Shown: positions 44,713 through 54,610 of the stretch, in pieces
Numbering within the stretch: the first letter of the stretch is position 1
Layout of the letters: each line of letters starts with the position of its first letter
Position numbers and translations under genes: made by a program
Source: Bradyrhizobium sp. CCGB01
GTDB taxonomy: Bacteria > Pseudomonadota > Alphaproteobacteria > Rhizobiales > Xanthobacteraceae
DNA length: 64,000 bases
NCBI RefSeq assembly: GCF_024199795.1
Contig: NZ_JANADK010000001.1
Coordinates: 8,980,001 to 9,044,000, forward strand
Direction: 5' to 3'
Notes under the pieces: model-generated
Told to the model about the DNA's origin: nothing
Databases searched by the model: none
Seen by the model: only the letters and a program-made list of their open reading frames with translations

Positions 44713-45534
44713 TCAGCCGAACCGGCCGGTGATGTAATCCTGCGTGCGCCGGTCGGTCGGCGACGTGAAGATCTTGCTGGTGTCGTCGAACTCGATCAAC
44801 TCGCCGAGATACATGAAGGCGGTCTTGTCGGAGACGCGCGCCGCCTGCTGCATGTTGTGGGTGACGATCGCGATCGTGTAGTTCTCGGACAGCTCCTGGA
44901 TCAGCTCCTCGACCTTGGCGGTCGAGATCGGGTCGAGCGCCGAGCAGGGCTCGTCGAACAGGATGACCTCGGGCCGCACCGCGACCGTGCGGGCGATGCA
45001 GAGGCGCTGCTGTTGGCCGCCGGAGAGCGACAGGCCGGAGGCGTTGAGCTTGTCCTTGACCTCGTTCCACAGCGCGCCGCCACGCAGCGCCTTCTCGACG
45101 CGGTCGTCCATCTCGGACTTCGAGATCTTCTCGTAGAGACGGATGCCGAACGCGATGTTCTCGTAGATCGTCATCGGGAACGGCGTCGGCTTTTGGAACA
45201 CCATGCCGACGCGGGCGCGCAGCAGGTTGAGGTCGAGCTTGGGGTCGAGGATGTTGGTCTGGTCGAGCATGAGCTGGCCGGTGACGCGCTGGCCCGGATA
45301 GAGGTCGTACATCCGGTTGAAGATGCGCAGCAGGGTCGACTTGCCGCAACCCGACGGGCCGATGAACGCCGTGACGCGGTTGGTGCCGAGCGCCAGGTTA
45401 ATGTTCTTCAGCGCGTGGTGCTCGCCATAGTAGAAGTTGAGGTTGCGAACCGTCACCTTGGCGGGCGCCTCGGGCAGCGGCTGCGAGCCGTGCTGAACGG
45501 CGGGCGTACTGACGGAAACAGACATTTCGCTCAT
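44713..45534 (-). CDS. pstB: Phosphate ABC transporter ATP-binding protein
   Basis: A 273-residue ABC ATPase with the PstB pattern: Walker [19 protein letters not shown] near residue 58, the PstB-specific [21 protein letters not shown] near residue 110, the signature [15 protein letters not shown] near residue 165, and Walker [14 protein letters not shown]. It powers the high-affinity phosphate importer PstSCAB. A 25-residue N-terminal extension precedes the domain. Its ATG overlaps the pstA stop by four bases. Confidence 0.98.
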   Translation of the reverse strand: MSEMSVSVSTPAVQHGSQPLPEAPAKVTVRNLNFYYGEHHALKNINLALGTNRVTAFIGPSGCGKSTLLRIFNRMYDLYPGQRVTGQLMLDQTNILDPKLDLNLLRARVGMVFQKPTPFPMTIYENIAFGIRLYEKISKSEMDDRVEKALRGGALWNEVKDKLNASGLSLSGGQQQRLCIARTVAVRPEVILFDEPCSALDPISTAKVEELIQELSENYTIAIVTHNMQQAARVSDKTAFMYLGELIEFDDTSKIFTSPTDRRTQDYITGRFG

Positions 45535-46376
45535 TTTGCAGTCCTCTCGGCGCTAAGGAGGCGCGCGCCAATGTTCAGGGCAAGCACGGTCAACGTGATC
45601 AGCAAGGCGCCGCTCCAGGCGAGCTGCTTCCAGTAGGCGTAGGGGCTCTGCACGAAGTTGTTGATGGTGACCGGCAGGTTCGCCATCGTCTTGTTCAGGC
45701 CGAGGCTGAAGAACTGGTTCGACAGCGCGGTGAAGAGCAGCGGCGCGGTCTCGCCGGCGACGCGGGCGGTGGCCAGCATCACGCCGGTGATGAGGCCGGA
45801 GCGCGCGGCACGATAAGCGATGCGCTTGATCACCAGCGAGCGCGGCAGGCCGAGCGCGGACGCCGCCTCTCGCAGCGCGTTCGGCACCAGCAGCAGCATG
45901 TCCTCGGTCGTACGCAGGACCACCGGAATGACGATGACGGCGAGCGCGAGACTGCCGGCGATCGCCGAGAAGCCGCGCATCGGCACCACCACCGCACCGT
46001 AGATGAACAGGCCGATGATGATCGAGGGCGCCGAAAGCAGGATGTCGTTGATGAAACGGATCACCGAGGTCAGCTTGTCGTTGCGGCCGTACTCGGCGAG
46101 ATAGGTGCCGGCGAACAGACCGAGCGGCGCACCGATGCCGACACCGAGCACGGTCATGATCAGCGAGCCGACGATCGCGTTGCGCAGGCCGCCTTCAGTC
46201 GAACCCGGAGGCGGAGTGTCCGCGACGAAGATCTCGAGGTTCAAACCCGCAAGGCCGTTGTAGAGCAGCGTGACCAGGATCAGCGCGAGCCAGGTGACGC
46301 CAAAGGCGGCGGCGCCGAAGCAGAGCCCGCGGATCACGATGTCCTTGCGGCGGCGGCGTGAATAGATCGGGTTCAT
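45531..46376 (-). CDS. pstA: Phosphate ABC transporter permease PstA
   Basis: A 281-residue inner-membrane permease with about six helices. PstA/C-type features are [33 protein letters not shown] near residue 52, [21 protein letters not shown] near residue 110, and [29 protein letters not shown] near residue 186, the EAA loop that docks on PstB. It starts one base after pstC ends and overlaps pstB by four bases. Confidence 0.97.
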   Translation of the reverse strand: MNPIYSRRRRKDIVIRGLCFGAAAFGVTWLALILVTLLYNGLAGLNLEIFVADTPPPGSTEGGLRNAIVGSLIMTVLGVGIGAPLGLFAGTYLAEYGRNDKLTSVIRFINDILLSAPSIIIGLFIYGAVVVPMRGFSAIAGSLALAVIVIPVVLRTTEDMLLLVPNALREAASALGLPRSLVIKRIAYRAARSGLITGVMLATARVAGETAPLLFTALSNQFFSLGLNKTMANLPVTINNFVQSPYAYWKQLAWSGALLITLTVLALNIGARLLSAERTAK

Positions 46377-46377
46377 G

Positions 46378-47376
46378 TTACTTTCCCGCTTTCTGGTCCA
46401 GCCGCATCAGCATCAGCCGGGCAGCCGCAAGTACGAAGAACGTCAGCACGAACAGCAGGAGACCGAGCAGGATCAGGCCGGACTGGTGCAGGCCGTCGCT
46501 TTCGGCGAATTCGGACGCGATCGCCGCCGAGATCGTGGTGCCCGGCGCGAAGATCGACGACGAGATGCGGAACGAGTTGCCGATGATGAAGGTCACCGCC
46601 ATGGTCTCGCCGAGCGCGCGACCCAGGGCCAGCATGACGCCGCCGATAACGCCGACGCGGGTGTAGGGGATCACCACGCTGCGGACGACTTCCCAGGTGG
46701 TGCAGCCGACGCCGTAGGCCGCCTCCTTGAGGACCGGAGGCACCGTCTTGAACACGTCGACCGAGATCGAGGTGATGAAGGGCAACACCATGATCGCGAG
46801 GATCAGCGAGGCGTTGAACAGGCTGAGATAGGACGGAGGTCCCGCGAAGATCGCCCCCAGCACGGGGACGCCATCGAAGATCCTGATCATGAAGGGCTGG
46901 AACGTGTTGGCCAGGAACGGGCCCAGCACGAAGAAGCCCCACATGCCGTAGATGATCGAGGGAATGCCGGCGAGCAGCTCGATCGCCATGCCGATCGGGC
47001 GGCGCGCCCATTGCGGGCAGAGCTCGGTGAGGAAGATCGCGATGCCAAGACCCACGGGAATGGCGATCAGCATCGCGATGAAGGAGGTCACGAGCGTGCC
47101 GTAGATCGGTCCGAGCGCACCGAGAACCGGCGGATCGGCCGACGGCGCCCAGCGCTGCGTCCACAGGAAGGAGATGCCGAATTCCTTCATCGCCGGGAAG
47201 GCGCCGACGATCAGCGAAATGATGATGCCGCCGAGGATCAGGAGCACCGAGATCGCGGAGAGCCGCGTGATCCAGTAGAAAGTGACGTCGCCGAGCTTGA
47301 ATGCGCTCAAGGCCTTGGCGCGGTCATACGGTCCGGCGTCGTCGATTACATCGCTCTGAACGGCCATTTCTGCCAC
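46378..47376 (-). CDS. pstC: Phosphate ABC transporter permease PstC
   Basis: A 332-residue inner-membrane permease. After an N-terminal soluble segment and first helix ([20 protein letters not shown]) come [33 protein letters not shown], then [20 protein letters not shown] near residue 140, and the EAA loop [26 protein letters not shown] near residue 230. The GTG at 47376 is used because GGGGAT precedes it at good spacing; the ATG three codons later has none. It lies 133 bases after pstS in the same unit. Confidence 0.97.
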   Translation of the reverse strand: MAEMAVQSDVIDDAGPYDRAKALSAFKLGDVTFYWITRLSAISVLLILGGIIISLIVGAFPAMKEFGISFLWTQRWAPSADPPVLGALGPIYGTLVTSFIAMLIAIPVGLGIAIFLTELCPQWARRPIGMAIELLAGIPSIIYGMWGFFVLGPFLANTFQPFMIRIFDGVPVLGAIFAGPPSYLSLFNASLILAIMVLPFITSISVDVFKTVPPVLKEAAYGVGCTTWEVVRSVVIPYTRVGVIGGVMLALGRALGETMAVTFIIGNSFRISSSIFAPGTTISAAIASEFAESDGLHQSGLILLGLLLFVLTFFVLAAARLMLMRLDQKAGK

Positions 47377-47509
47377 GCCGATCCCCTGTGCCCGTTTATA
47401 TACGCTTGTTGTCGGTCTTGTTGTTGGACTTGCGCTCCGGATGCGGCGCGATGCCGATCCGGAGCGGACGTCTTTTGAGATCCCGGCGCCGTGTCCGGGA
47501 CAAGAGCGC

Positions 47510-48523
47510 TTAGCTCTTGATCTCGGCAGCCCAGGTCTTCTCGATCAGGGTCACGACGCCCTCGGGCATCGGGATGTAGTCGAGCTCTTCAGCCGCCTTG
47601 CCGCCATTCTTGAAGGCCCAGCGGAAGAACTTGATGGCTTCCTGCGAGGCCGCCTTGTCGGTGGCTGCCTTGTGCATGAGGATGAAGGTCGCCGCGGTGA
47701 TCGGCCAGGACTTCTCGCCGGGCTGGTCGGTCAGGATGACATAGTAGCCCGGAGCCTTGGCCCAGTCGGCGTTGGAAGCGGCCGCCTGGAAGGCTTCGAC
47801 CGTCGGCTGCACCGGCTTGCCGGCCTTGTTGACGAGGCCGGTGTAGGTCAGCTTGTTCTGCTTGGCATAGGCGTACTCGACGTAGCCGATCGAGTTCTTG
47901 GTCTGGCTGATGTTGCCCGACACGCCTTCGTTGCCCTTGGCGCCGACGCCGACCGGCCACTCGACCGCCGTGCCCTCACCGACCTTGCTCTTCCAGTCCG
48001 CGCTGGCCTTGGCGAGGTAGTTGGTGAAGTTGAAGGTGGTGCCCGAGCCGTCCGAGCGGCGGACCACGGTGATCGCTTCCGACGGCAGCTTCACGTTCGG
48101 GTTGAGCTTCTTGATCGCGGCGTCGTCCCACTTGGTGATCTTGCCGAGATAGATGCTGGCGAGGGTCTCACCGTCGAACACCATCTCACCGGGCTTCACG
48201 CCCTCGATGTTGACGACGGGAACGATGGCGCCCATCACCATCGGCCACTGGACGAGGCCGTCCTTCTCGAGCTGCTCGGCCTTGAGCGGGGCGTCGCTGG
48301 CGCCGAAGGTCACGGTCTTGGCCTGGATCTGCTTGATGCCGCCGCCCGAACCGATCGATTGGTAGTTCAGACCGTTGCCGGTCTCCTTCTTGTAGGCGTC
48401 AGCCCATTTCGAATAGATCGGGAACGGGAACGTCGCGCCTGCACCCGTGATGTCGGCAGCAAAGGCCGCCGTCGTCGATGCGGCGACCAAGCCAGCAGCG
48501 ACGATGGTTTTGATGAAATTCAT
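47510..48523 (-). CDS. pstS: Periplasmic phosphate-binding protein PstS
   Basis: A 337-residue binding protein. The signal peptide [22 protein letters not shown] is followed by [44 protein letters not shown] near residue 55, [19 protein letters not shown] near residue 150, and the phosphate-contacting GSGGG and RSDGSGTT loops. It delivers inorganic phosphate to PstCAB. The ATG at 48523 has TGGAGACC upstream. A Pho box lies 100-120 bases ahead, so PhoB should activate it. Confidence 0.98.
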   Translation of the reverse strand: MNFIKTIVAAGLVAASTTAAFAADITGAGATFPFPIYSKWADAYKKETGNGLNYQSIGSGGGIKQIQAKTVTFGASDAPLKAEQLEKDGLVQWPMVMGAIVPVVNIEGVKPGEMVFDGETLASIYLGKITKWDDAAIKKLNPNVKLPSEAITVVRRSDGSGTTFNFTNYLAKASADWKSKVGEGTAVEWPVGVGAKGNEGVSGNISQTKNSIGYVEYAYAKQNKLTYTGLVNKAGKPVQPTVEAFQAAASNADWAKAPGYYVILTDQPGEKSWPITAATFILMHKAATDKAASQEAIKFFRWAFKNGGKAAEELDYIPMPEGVVTLIEKTWAAEIKS

Positions 48524-48622
48524 GCTGGTCTCCATACAGGGGAGCGAAGCGCCATCCGCGCCCGATCGCGCTCCCCGTGCCGCCCCTTTAGGATCGGTCG
48601 GCTGTGCTTTTACGAAGGTTTC

Positions 48623-48640
48623 GTGACAGCTGGATGACAC
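48623..48640 (-). promoter_or_regulatory. Pho box upstream of pstS
   Basis: On the minus strand the site reads GTGTCAT, CCAG, CTGTCAC: two 7-base direct repeats of the CTGTCAT type with a 4-base spacer, as PhoB requires. It starts 117 bases upstream of the pstS start codon. Confidence 0.85.
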
Positions 48641-48666
48641 ATTCAAGCGATTGAAATCGCTTGAAT
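48641..48666 (-). terminator. Hairpin immediately after phoR
   Basis: A perfect 11-bp stem (ATTCAAGCGAT and its complement) with a four-base loop follows the phoR stop and abuts the Pho box. There is no T-run, so it may be a weak terminator or a message-stabilising hairpin that separates phoR from pstS. Confidence 0.5.
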
Positions 48667-48667
48667 A

Positions 48668-49966
48668 TTAGCTCGAAGCCGGGGCCTTCGCCTGGGGAAA
48701 ACAGGCGGTAAAAGTGGCGCCCTGCCTGGGCACGCTTTCGATCAAAAGCCGGCCGCGATGGCGGTTAAGAATATGTTTCACCAGCGATAATCCGAGTCCG
48801 GTTCCGCCTTGCGAGCGGCTGTCGCCGACGTCCACCCGGTAGAACCGCTCGGTCAGGCGCGGCAAGTGCTCGGGCGCGATGCCGGGCCCGAAATCGCGGA
48901 CCATGACCCGGATTTCCTGAGTTCCATCAGAGGCCGCCGGGTTTGTCAGCGACACGATGACACGTCCGCCCGAGGCCCCGTATTTGAGCGCGTTCTCGAT
49001 CAGGTTCTCGAACAGTCGAAGCAGCTCCTCGCGGTCACCCGCGATCATGACCGGCGCGTCCGGCAGATTGGTCTCGACCTCGACCTGGCGCTCCCGCGCC
49101 AGCGGCTCGAGCCCGTCGGCGACCTGGAAGATGATCGGCAGCAGGTCGACCAGGGTGTCGGGCCGGACATGGGCCGACAGCTCGACCCGCGACAGCGAGA
49201 GCAGATCGTCGATCAGGCGCGCCATCCGGGTCGCCTGGTTGTGCATGATACCCAGGAAGCGCTCGCGGGCCTTGGGATCGTCCTTGGCCTGGCCCTGGAG
49301 CGTGTCGATGAAGCCCGACAGTGCGGCGAGCGGCGTGCGCAGCTCGTGGCTGGCATTGGCGACGAAGTCGGCGCGCATCTCCTCGACCCGGCGCAGCGGC
49401 GTCTGGTCGTGGAAGGTCATCAGCATGCATTTGTCGGCGCCGCCGAAGGTGGTCGGCACCGGCACAGGCGTGATGATCAGCTCCATCCAGCGATCGACCG
49501 GGACGTGGTCGAGATAGGTCGCGCGCCGCGGTTCGGTGGTCGCGATCGATTCACGCAGCGCGGTGATGATCTCCGGCGAGCGCAGCGCGAACTGGGCGAG
49601 CTCGTTCCTGCGCAGCGCCGGCGCCAGCTGGGCGGCGGCTGCATTGAGATGGATGACACGCCCGGCGCGGTCGAGCAGCACCGCCGGATCCGGCATGCCG
49701 GCGACAACCGCGGCTACCGCCGCGCTCTCGACCGGATTGACGCGGCGGGTATCGTCGCGCGAGGCGGCGTTGTCGTGAAGCCGCCAGGGGATCAGCGCCG
49801 CGGCCGCGATGCAGAGGAACACCGCCGCGGCCCGCATCACCGACAATTCGCCGAGCGAGACCACCACCGACAGCGCCAGCGCCGCCGCGATCAGGATGAC
49901 GGTCGAGTGTCGCAGCCGGTCGGACCAGGGCTGCGCGGAGGGAGAAGATGGGGCGTCGATCGCCAT
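48668..49966 (-). CDS. phoR: Phosphate regulon sensor histidine kinase PhoR
   Basis: A 432-residue membrane kinase. Two hydrophobic helices near residues 22-60 (TVILIAAALALSVVVSLGEL and MRAAAVFLCIAAAALIPW) have almost no periplasmic loop. A PAS domain covers about residues 88-190, then comes the phospho-His in FVANASHELRTPLAALSGF near residue 208, and the ATP domain with LFENLIENALKYGASGG, VRDFGPGIAPEH, and GGTGLGLSLVKHIL. It phosphorylates PhoB in low phosphate. It is the first gene of the leftward cluster. Confidence 0.96.
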   Translation of the reverse strand: MAIDAPSSPSAQPWSDRLRHSTVILIAAALALSVVVSLGELSVMRAAAVFLCIAAAALIPWRLHDNAASRDDTRRVNPVESAAVAAVVAGMPDPAVLLDRAGRVIHLNAAAAQLAPALRRNELAQFALRSPEIITALRESIATTEPRRATYLDHVPVDRWMELIITPVPVPTTFGGADKCMLMTFHDQTPLRRVEEMRADFVANASHELRTPLAALSGFIDTLQGQAKDDPKARERFLGIMHNQATRMARLIDDLLSLSRVELSAHVRPDTLVDLLPIIFQVADGLEPLARERQVEVETNLPDAPVMIAGDREELLRLFENLIENALKYGASGGRVIVSLTNPAASDGTQEIRVMVRDFGPGIAPEHLPRLTERFYRVDVGDSRSQGGTGLGLSLVKHILNRHRGRLLIESVPRQGATFTACFPQAKAPASS

Positions 49967-49998
49967 CGGGGCGTGCTTCTCCTAAGGGGGTGCGCCGG

Positions 49999-51054
49999 TC
50001 AGGCGCCGCTGTCGCTGCGCTCTCTCACATAGGCGGCTTCACGCGCCGGGCCGGGGTCGAGCTTGAGCGCCGCCTGCTGCAAGCGCTTCGATCGAGCGCC
50101 GATTATAACCTCGCGAAACGTCAGCAAGATTACAGATATGACGAAGGGGGAGAGATAATAGAGGACGCGGAACAGGAGCATGCCGCCCAGCAGTTCCTCG
50201 CGGTCCATCTGCCAGAGGCCGACCAGCATGGCGGCGTCGAACACGCCGAGCCCGCCCGGCGAGTGGCTGGCGAAGCCGAGCAGCGTCGCCGAGACGAAGA
50301 TCACCGCCACCACGACGAAGCCGAGATTGGGCTCGTCGGGGACCAGCACGTACATCGCGAGCGCACAGAAGCCGAGATCGATGATGCCGATGGCGATCTG
50401 GAGCAGCGTCAGCGGGCCGCCCGGCAGCACCACGGTCCAGGGCCCGCGGCCGACCACCCGCGGCTGGGTCCAGACCCAGACCACATAGGCGACCAGCCCC
50501 ACGATGATCATCATCGCCAGCATCCGGTTCAGCCAGGCCGGAAGCAGGTCGATCGAGGCAGCGGCTTCCGGATGATAGGAGATGCCGAGGCCGAGCACCG
50601 CGGCATTGCCGAGCCAGAAGGTCAGGCCGGCGAGGAAGCAGATCTTTGCGACGTCGATCGCGTTGAGCCCATAGGCCGAATAGATGCGGTAGCGCACCGC
50701 TCCGCCAGTGAAGACGCTGGCGCCGACATTGTGGCCGATCGAATAGCTGGTGAAGGCGGCGAGCGCGTTGATGCGGTAGGGCACATGGGCATGGCCGATC
50801 GCGCGCACGGCAAACAGATCGTAGAAGGTCAGGGTGAAATAGCCCGCGGCCACGAACAGCGCCGCCATCGCAATCTGGCTCGGCTCGGTGCTCTTGATCG
50901 CTTCGAGGACCTCGTTGACGTCGATGCCGCGCAGCATGTGGTAAAGCACATAACAAGCGATGCCGATGACCGCGACGCTGATCACAACTCCAAGCTTATG
51001 CAGGATTTGCTTCTGGCGCAGCAACGTCATCGCCCTGCGTATGGCTTCCAGCAT
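49999..51054 (-). CDS. YbhN/UPF0104 family membrane protein (MprF-type flippase domain)
   Basis: A 351-residue integral membrane protein with about 7-8 helices. The fold resembles the N-terminal flippase half of lysylphosphatidylglycerol synthase without the synthetase half. Characteristic stretches are TFYDLFAVRAIGHAHVPYRINALAAFTSYSIGHNVGASVFTGGAVRYRIYSAYGL (residues about 78-130) and GFASHSPGGLGVFDAAMLVGL near residue 265. It probably moves or presents a lipid. It is 32 bases upstream of phoR on the same strand. The lipid is unknown. Confidence 0.85.
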   Translation of the reverse strand: MLEAIRRAMTLLRQKQILHKLGVVISVAVIGIACYVLYHMLRGIDVNEVLEAIKSTEPSQIAMAALFVAAGYFTLTFYDLFAVRAIGHAHVPYRINALAAFTSYSIGHNVGASVFTGGAVRYRIYSAYGLNAIDVAKICFLAGLTFWLGNAAVLGLGISYHPEAAASIDLLPAWLNRMLAMMIIVGLVAYVVWVWTQPRVVGRGPWTVVLPGGPLTLLQIAIGIIDLGFCALAMYVLVPDEPNLGFVVVAVIFVSATLLGFASHSPGGLGVFDAAMLVGLWQMDREELLGGMLLFRVLYYLSPFVISVILLTFREVIIGARSKRLQQAALKLDPGPAREAAYVRERSDSGA

Positions 51055-51505
51055 CTAGACCTCGAACAACGCTTCGGCGGCCAGGGTGGCCGGCGGGCAG
51101 GCGGACGTCACACAGGCAATCGACGACCCCTCGCCGCCAGCTCCGGCATCGCGCAAGCCCACTGCTCCTCCACTAGCGCGTTTTGGGGCGGAGTGGAATT
51201 CAGCAATTCGAACAAAAACTCGTGCCTTCAATATTTTAGGCAGGGTTGCGGGCTCCTGATGCACGGTTTGGCGCTTTCGGCGGCAGGCCTGACGCGAATC
51301 TCCATGGCAATCCTGCGCAGTCGCCATGAAGTTTTGATGATTTCGACCGCACAATGTTCCGTCACGGCTTAAGCCGACGTCAATCTATGGGCCTCTCCCG
51401 CCTGACGAAAGAGGGGGTCATCGGCGCTGTGGTTCACGGTTGTCCGACCAGCCGAAAGGCCGCGCAGCCGGGCCTTGGCCCCGGCGGCCAGGGTGCAGAG
51501 CAACA
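51055..51505. other. Gene-free interval of 451 bases
   Basis: Between the YbhN-type gene and the small membrane protein gene. I see no credible ORF, no tRNA, and no member of the palindromic repeat families here. It is less GC-rich in the middle (51200-51240, with AATTCAGCAATTCGAAC and CAATATTTTAGG), which may hold the promoter of the YbhN-type gene. Confidence 0.6.
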
Positions 51506-51814
51506 TCACAGAGCGGCTGGCGGCGCGGCGCGCGAGACCACCCGGTCGCGCAGCCAGGCCCCGATGGTGCAGCCGACAAGGTAGCAAGCGAACATGATCA
51601 GCCCGAGATCGAGCCAATAGCCGAAGCGGCCGGGCACCACATGCGCGAGGGAGGCCGCGACCAGGGCCGCGGCAAGCACGGCGAGCCAGCGCGCCGTCAC
51701 CTTCGAGGTGCCGTTGCCGCGCTGGACCACCGAGATCCAGCCCATGCAAAAGCCCAGCAGCAGCGAACCGATCAGCCAGCCCAGATGGAACGAGACGAGA
51801 TAGGGCATCTTCAC
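51506..51814 (-). CDS. Small membrane protein paired with the OmpA/BON protein
   Basis: A 102-residue protein with three hydrophobic segments: LVSFHLGWLIGSLLLGFCMGWISVV (residues 6-30), WLAVLAAALVAASLAHVVPG (residues 43-62) and LIMFACYLVGCTIGAWL. No named family is recognised. Its ATG overlaps the stop of the OmpA/BON gene by four bases, so translation is coupled and a functional partnership in the envelope is plausible. A different frame of similar length on the same strand is a shadow. Confidence 0.75.
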   Translation of the reverse strand: MKMPYLVSFHLGWLIGSLLLGFCMGWISVVQRGNGTSKVTARWLAVLAAALVAASLAHVVPGRFGYWLDLGLIMFACYLVGCTIGAWLRDRVVSRAAPPAAL

Positions 51815-53205
51815 CTCACCAGAAATTCGATGCGGCGGTTCTGCGCCTTGCCTTCGTCGGTGTCATTGCCTGCGAGGGGCTGCGTGGCGCCATGGCCGAC
51901 CGCGGTGAAACGCGTGGCCGGCAGCCCGGCCTTGACCAGGTAGTCGATCACCGCCTGCGCGCGCTTCTCCGAGAGAGCCTGGTTGAAGGAGTCCTCACCA
52001 TCGGCATCGGTGTGCCCGGCAACCTCGATATTGGTGGTGGGGCAGCGCAGCGCCGTCTCGATGAGATGGTCGAGAATGCCGGCAGAATCCGGGTCGATGT
52101 CGGCGCGTTTCGTTGCGAAGCGGATCTTGCCCTTGTTCAGGAGCTCCGTGAACAATTGCTGGCAGACCGTGCCGTCGACCGGGCCCGCGGCAGGCTTCAC
52201 CGTGATCTCCGGCTTGTACTGCCAGTTCTTTGGAAAGTCCTTGCCAAGCCCGGCGCGGATGTCGTTGGCGGCGCCCTCGTAGAGGGCATCGCCCGACAGC
52301 TTCACCTCGCGATCAGACACCACGAGCGTGCCGGTCGACAACCGCGACAGCGCGCCGAGGGCTGCGACCACGGCAGTATTGAAGGAGCCGGGCGCGCCGA
52401 CGCTGGCCTTGAGATTGTCGACGACCTTTTCGGTGAAGAACTTGCGCGACGCGCTGGTCGCGATCGCCGCATGCACGCTGTTGTCGGGCACGTAGCCGGT
52501 CAGCGTTACCGTCGCGGCGACCGGATCCTTGTAGGCCTGGAAGATGTAGGGTGGCGCCTTGACCTCGTTGGAGGCGATCGAAAAACCCTCGGGCAGGTTC
52601 TTGAGCGCGGCCGCAATCGCCTCGCGGCCGCCGAGGTCGCGCGCCATCCCTGACAGATTGACCTTGGTGTCCGTGATCGTGATCTTGCCGTCCTTGAGCT
52701 TGCCGATCTGGTCGAGCAGCAGCATCGCGGCCGCCTCGAACCGCGGCGGCGCGCCGCGCGCCAGGCTCATCTGATCGGCGACCTCGACCCCGTTGACCTC
52801 CTTGCGCGCGGCCTCGGTCAGGCGCGCCTTCATCGACGGCAGGGGCGCTGAGCCCGACAGTGTCACCCGCACCACGTCGCGCTCGGCATTCCAGACGAAG
52901 GGCTTTGCTTCGGGAACAAGGCGGGTCCGGTCGTCGACCAGGCGCACGCCGGGGACGAGTTCGACCGCCATCACGGCGTCGCGGCGACCCTCCTCGGAAA
53001 AGGCGTCCGCGGCCAGGGCAACGTCGCGGCCGTCCACCGCGATCCGGGTCTTGTCTAGAACGGTATCCTTGAGCGCCGCCGAGCTGCGGGCGGAAAGGTC
53101 CGCCTCGACCGGCAAGGTATTATTCCAGGCCGCAAATCCCCACATGACGGCCAGGGGAATTAGCCCTGGCCACCATTTGCTGGCCCACTTGAAAAGCTTC
53201 TGCAT
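51811..53205 (-). CDS. OmpA family protein with repeated BON-like domains
   Basis: A 464-residue envelope protein. One N-terminal membrane anchor (WWPGLIPLAVMWGFAAWN) is followed by BON-like repeats (RIAVDGRDVALAADAFSEEGR, NLSGMARDLGGREAIAAALKNLP, VTLTGYVPDNSVHAAI), and a C-terminal OmpA peptidoglycan-binding domain with CPTTNIEVAGHTDADGEDSFNQALSEKRAQAVIDYL near residue 395 and AQNRRIEFLV at the end. The layout recalls mycobacterial ArfA. It probably links the inner membrane to peptidoglycan. The start is the ATG at 53205. Confidence 0.86.
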   Translation of the reverse strand: MQKLFKWASKWWPGLIPLAVMWGFAAWNNTLPVEADLSARSSAALKDTVLDKTRIAVDGRDVALAADAFSEEGRRDAVMAVELVPGVRLVDDRTRLVPEAKPFVWNAERDVVRVTLSGSAPLPSMKARLTEAARKEVNGVEVADQMSLARGAPPRFEAAAMLLLDQIGKLKDGKITITDTKVNLSGMARDLGGREAIAAALKNLPEGFSIASNEVKAPPYIFQAYKDPVAATVTLTGYVPDNSVHAAIATSASRKFFTEKVVDNLKASVGAPGSFNTAVVAALGALSRLSTGTLVVSDREVKLSGDALYEGAANDIRAGLGKDFPKNWQYKPEITVKPAAGPVDGTVCQQLFTELLNKGKIRFATKRADIDPDSAGILDHLIETALRCPTTNIEVAGHTDADGEDSFNQALSEKRAQAVIDYLVKAGLPATRFTAVGHGATQPLAGNDTDEGKAQNRRIEFLVR

Positions 53206-53369
53206 TCGACGACCCGAACTCTGGAACCGGAGACAAAACAAACCCTTGGCGGGCTGTCAAACCGGAAATGGTGCCCTTCCGAAGGCCATGCGTGGACAAT
53301 TGGAATAACTTTTTCTTCAAGGGTTCTTCCGTAAGTTGAAGCCGGAATGCCAGAGTCCGCCGGCCGGTC

Positions 53370-54428
53370 ATGAAACAACTCCGTAACAACGTCATCCGCG
53401 CCGGGCTGGGAGCACTCTATTTCAGCGGGGCGCACCACCTGTTGCGCCCGCTGTTGTCGGGCGTCGGCGCCATTTTCATGCTGCACCACGTGCGGCCGGC
53501 CCGCGAGGCGACGTTCCAGCCCAACCGGCATCTCGAAGTCACCCCCGATTTCCTGCGCGCGACCCTGAGCCATTTGCGCTCGCGCGAGATCGACATCGTC
53601 AGCATGGACGAGCTGCATGAGCGGCTGGTGCAGGGCCGGTTCACCCGCCGCTTCGCCGCCTTCACCCTCGACGACGGCTACCGCGACAATCTCGACTATG
53701 CGCTGCCGGTTCTGCGCGAATTTGACGCGCCCCTGGCCGTCTATGTCGCGAGCGATTTTGCCGAAGGCACCGGACGTCTCTGGTGGACCGCGCTGGAGGC
53801 GGTGATCGCCAAGGCTGACCAGATCGACGTCCGGATCGGCCATTCCGCGCTGCGGCTGGATGCAACGACACCTGCCGCAAAACAGGTGGCGTTCGACCGC
53901 CTGCACGACTGGCTGCGCGCGCTGCCGGGCGAGCATGATCTCCAGCGCGAGATCGAGGCGCTCTGCGCCAGCTACGACGTCGACATGGCCGCGCTGTGCC
54001 GCAGCCTGTGCCTGTCCTGGCATGAGGTGAAGCGGTTTGCCGCCGATCCGCTGGTCACGATCGGCGCGCACACCATCAGCCATTGCAATCTCGCCAAGCA
54101 GAGCGAGGACATCGCCGTGCAGGAGATGGCGGTGAGCCGCGCGCGGATCGAGCAGGCGCTCGGCCGCAAGGTGCAGCATTTTGCATATCCCTATGGCGAC
54201 CGCGAGGCCGCGGGCGAACGCGAATTCGCACTCGCTGCGACGGCCGGCTTCAAGACCGCGGTGACGACGCGACCGGGCATGCTGTTCGCCGAGAACGCCG
54301 GCCACATGACGGCGCTGCCGCGCGTGTCGCTCAACGGCAATTACCAGGACACGCGCATCCTGCCGGTGCTGACCTCGGGTGCCGCCACGGCGATGTGGAA
54401 CGGCTTCCGCAGGATCGCGGCGGCCTGA
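53370..54428 (+). CDS. Polysaccharide deacetylase family protein
   Basis: A 352-residue NodB-fold deacetylase. The first catalytic motif is FAAFTLDDGYRDNLDYAL near residue 97 (Asp pair). The metal His pair is in TIGAHTISHCNLAKQS near residue 230, and the late motif is HFAYPYGDREAAG near residue 272. These enzymes remove acetyl groups from polymeric GlcNAc or related sugars. An N-terminal hydrophobic stretch (NVIRAGLGALYFSGAHHLLRPLLSGVGAIFML) could tether it to the membrane. It is divergent from the OmpA/BON gene. A role in envelope polysaccharide is likely. Confidence 0.88.
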   Translation: MKQLRNNVIRAGLGALYFSGAHHLLRPLLSGVGAIFMLHHVRPAREATFQPNRHLEVTPDFLRATLSHLRSREIDIVSMDELHERLVQGRFTRRFAAFTLDDGYRDNLDYALPVLREFDAPLAVYVASDFAEGTGRLWWTALEAVIAKADQIDVRIGHSALRLDATTPAAKQVAFDRLHDWLRALPGEHDLQREIEALCASYDVDMAALCRSLCLSWHEVKRFAADPLVTIGAHTISHCNLAKQSEDIAVQEMAVSRARIEQALGRKVQHFAYPYGDREAAGEREFALAATAGFKTAVTTRPGMLFAENAGHMTALPRVSLNGNYQDTRILPVLTSGAATAMWNGFRRIAAA

Positions 54429-54447
54429 TCTATCCGCACACCCAGAC

Positions 54448-54538
54448 CTCATCCTGAGGAGCGCTCCGAAGGAGCGCGTCTCGAAGGATGGCCGCCCGCA
54501 TCCTTCGAGACGCGCTGACGCGCTCCTCAGGATGAGGC
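54448..54538. repeat. Palindromic intergenic repeat, CATCCTGAGGAGC family
   Basis: The outer arms CCTCATCCTGAGGAGCG and CGCTCCTCAGGATGAGG, with inner arms GCGTCTCGAAGGATG and CATCCTTCGAGACGC, form a near-perfect nested palindrome. It is a relative of 30173-30273 and lies between the deacetylase and SDR genes. Confidence 0.85.
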
Positions 54539-54610
54539 GGAGCGAGCAGCGGCGGAGATTGACTCCCCACCCCTCCCCGCTCACAACGAGCGCTAACCAA
54601 GGGAGGCACC

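Noticed and set aside
51369..51749. Alternative minus-strand 126-residue ORF overlapping the small membrane protein gene
   Set aside because: Arg-rich shadow; the 51506-51814 frame has membrane segments and is coupled to the OmpA/BON gene.
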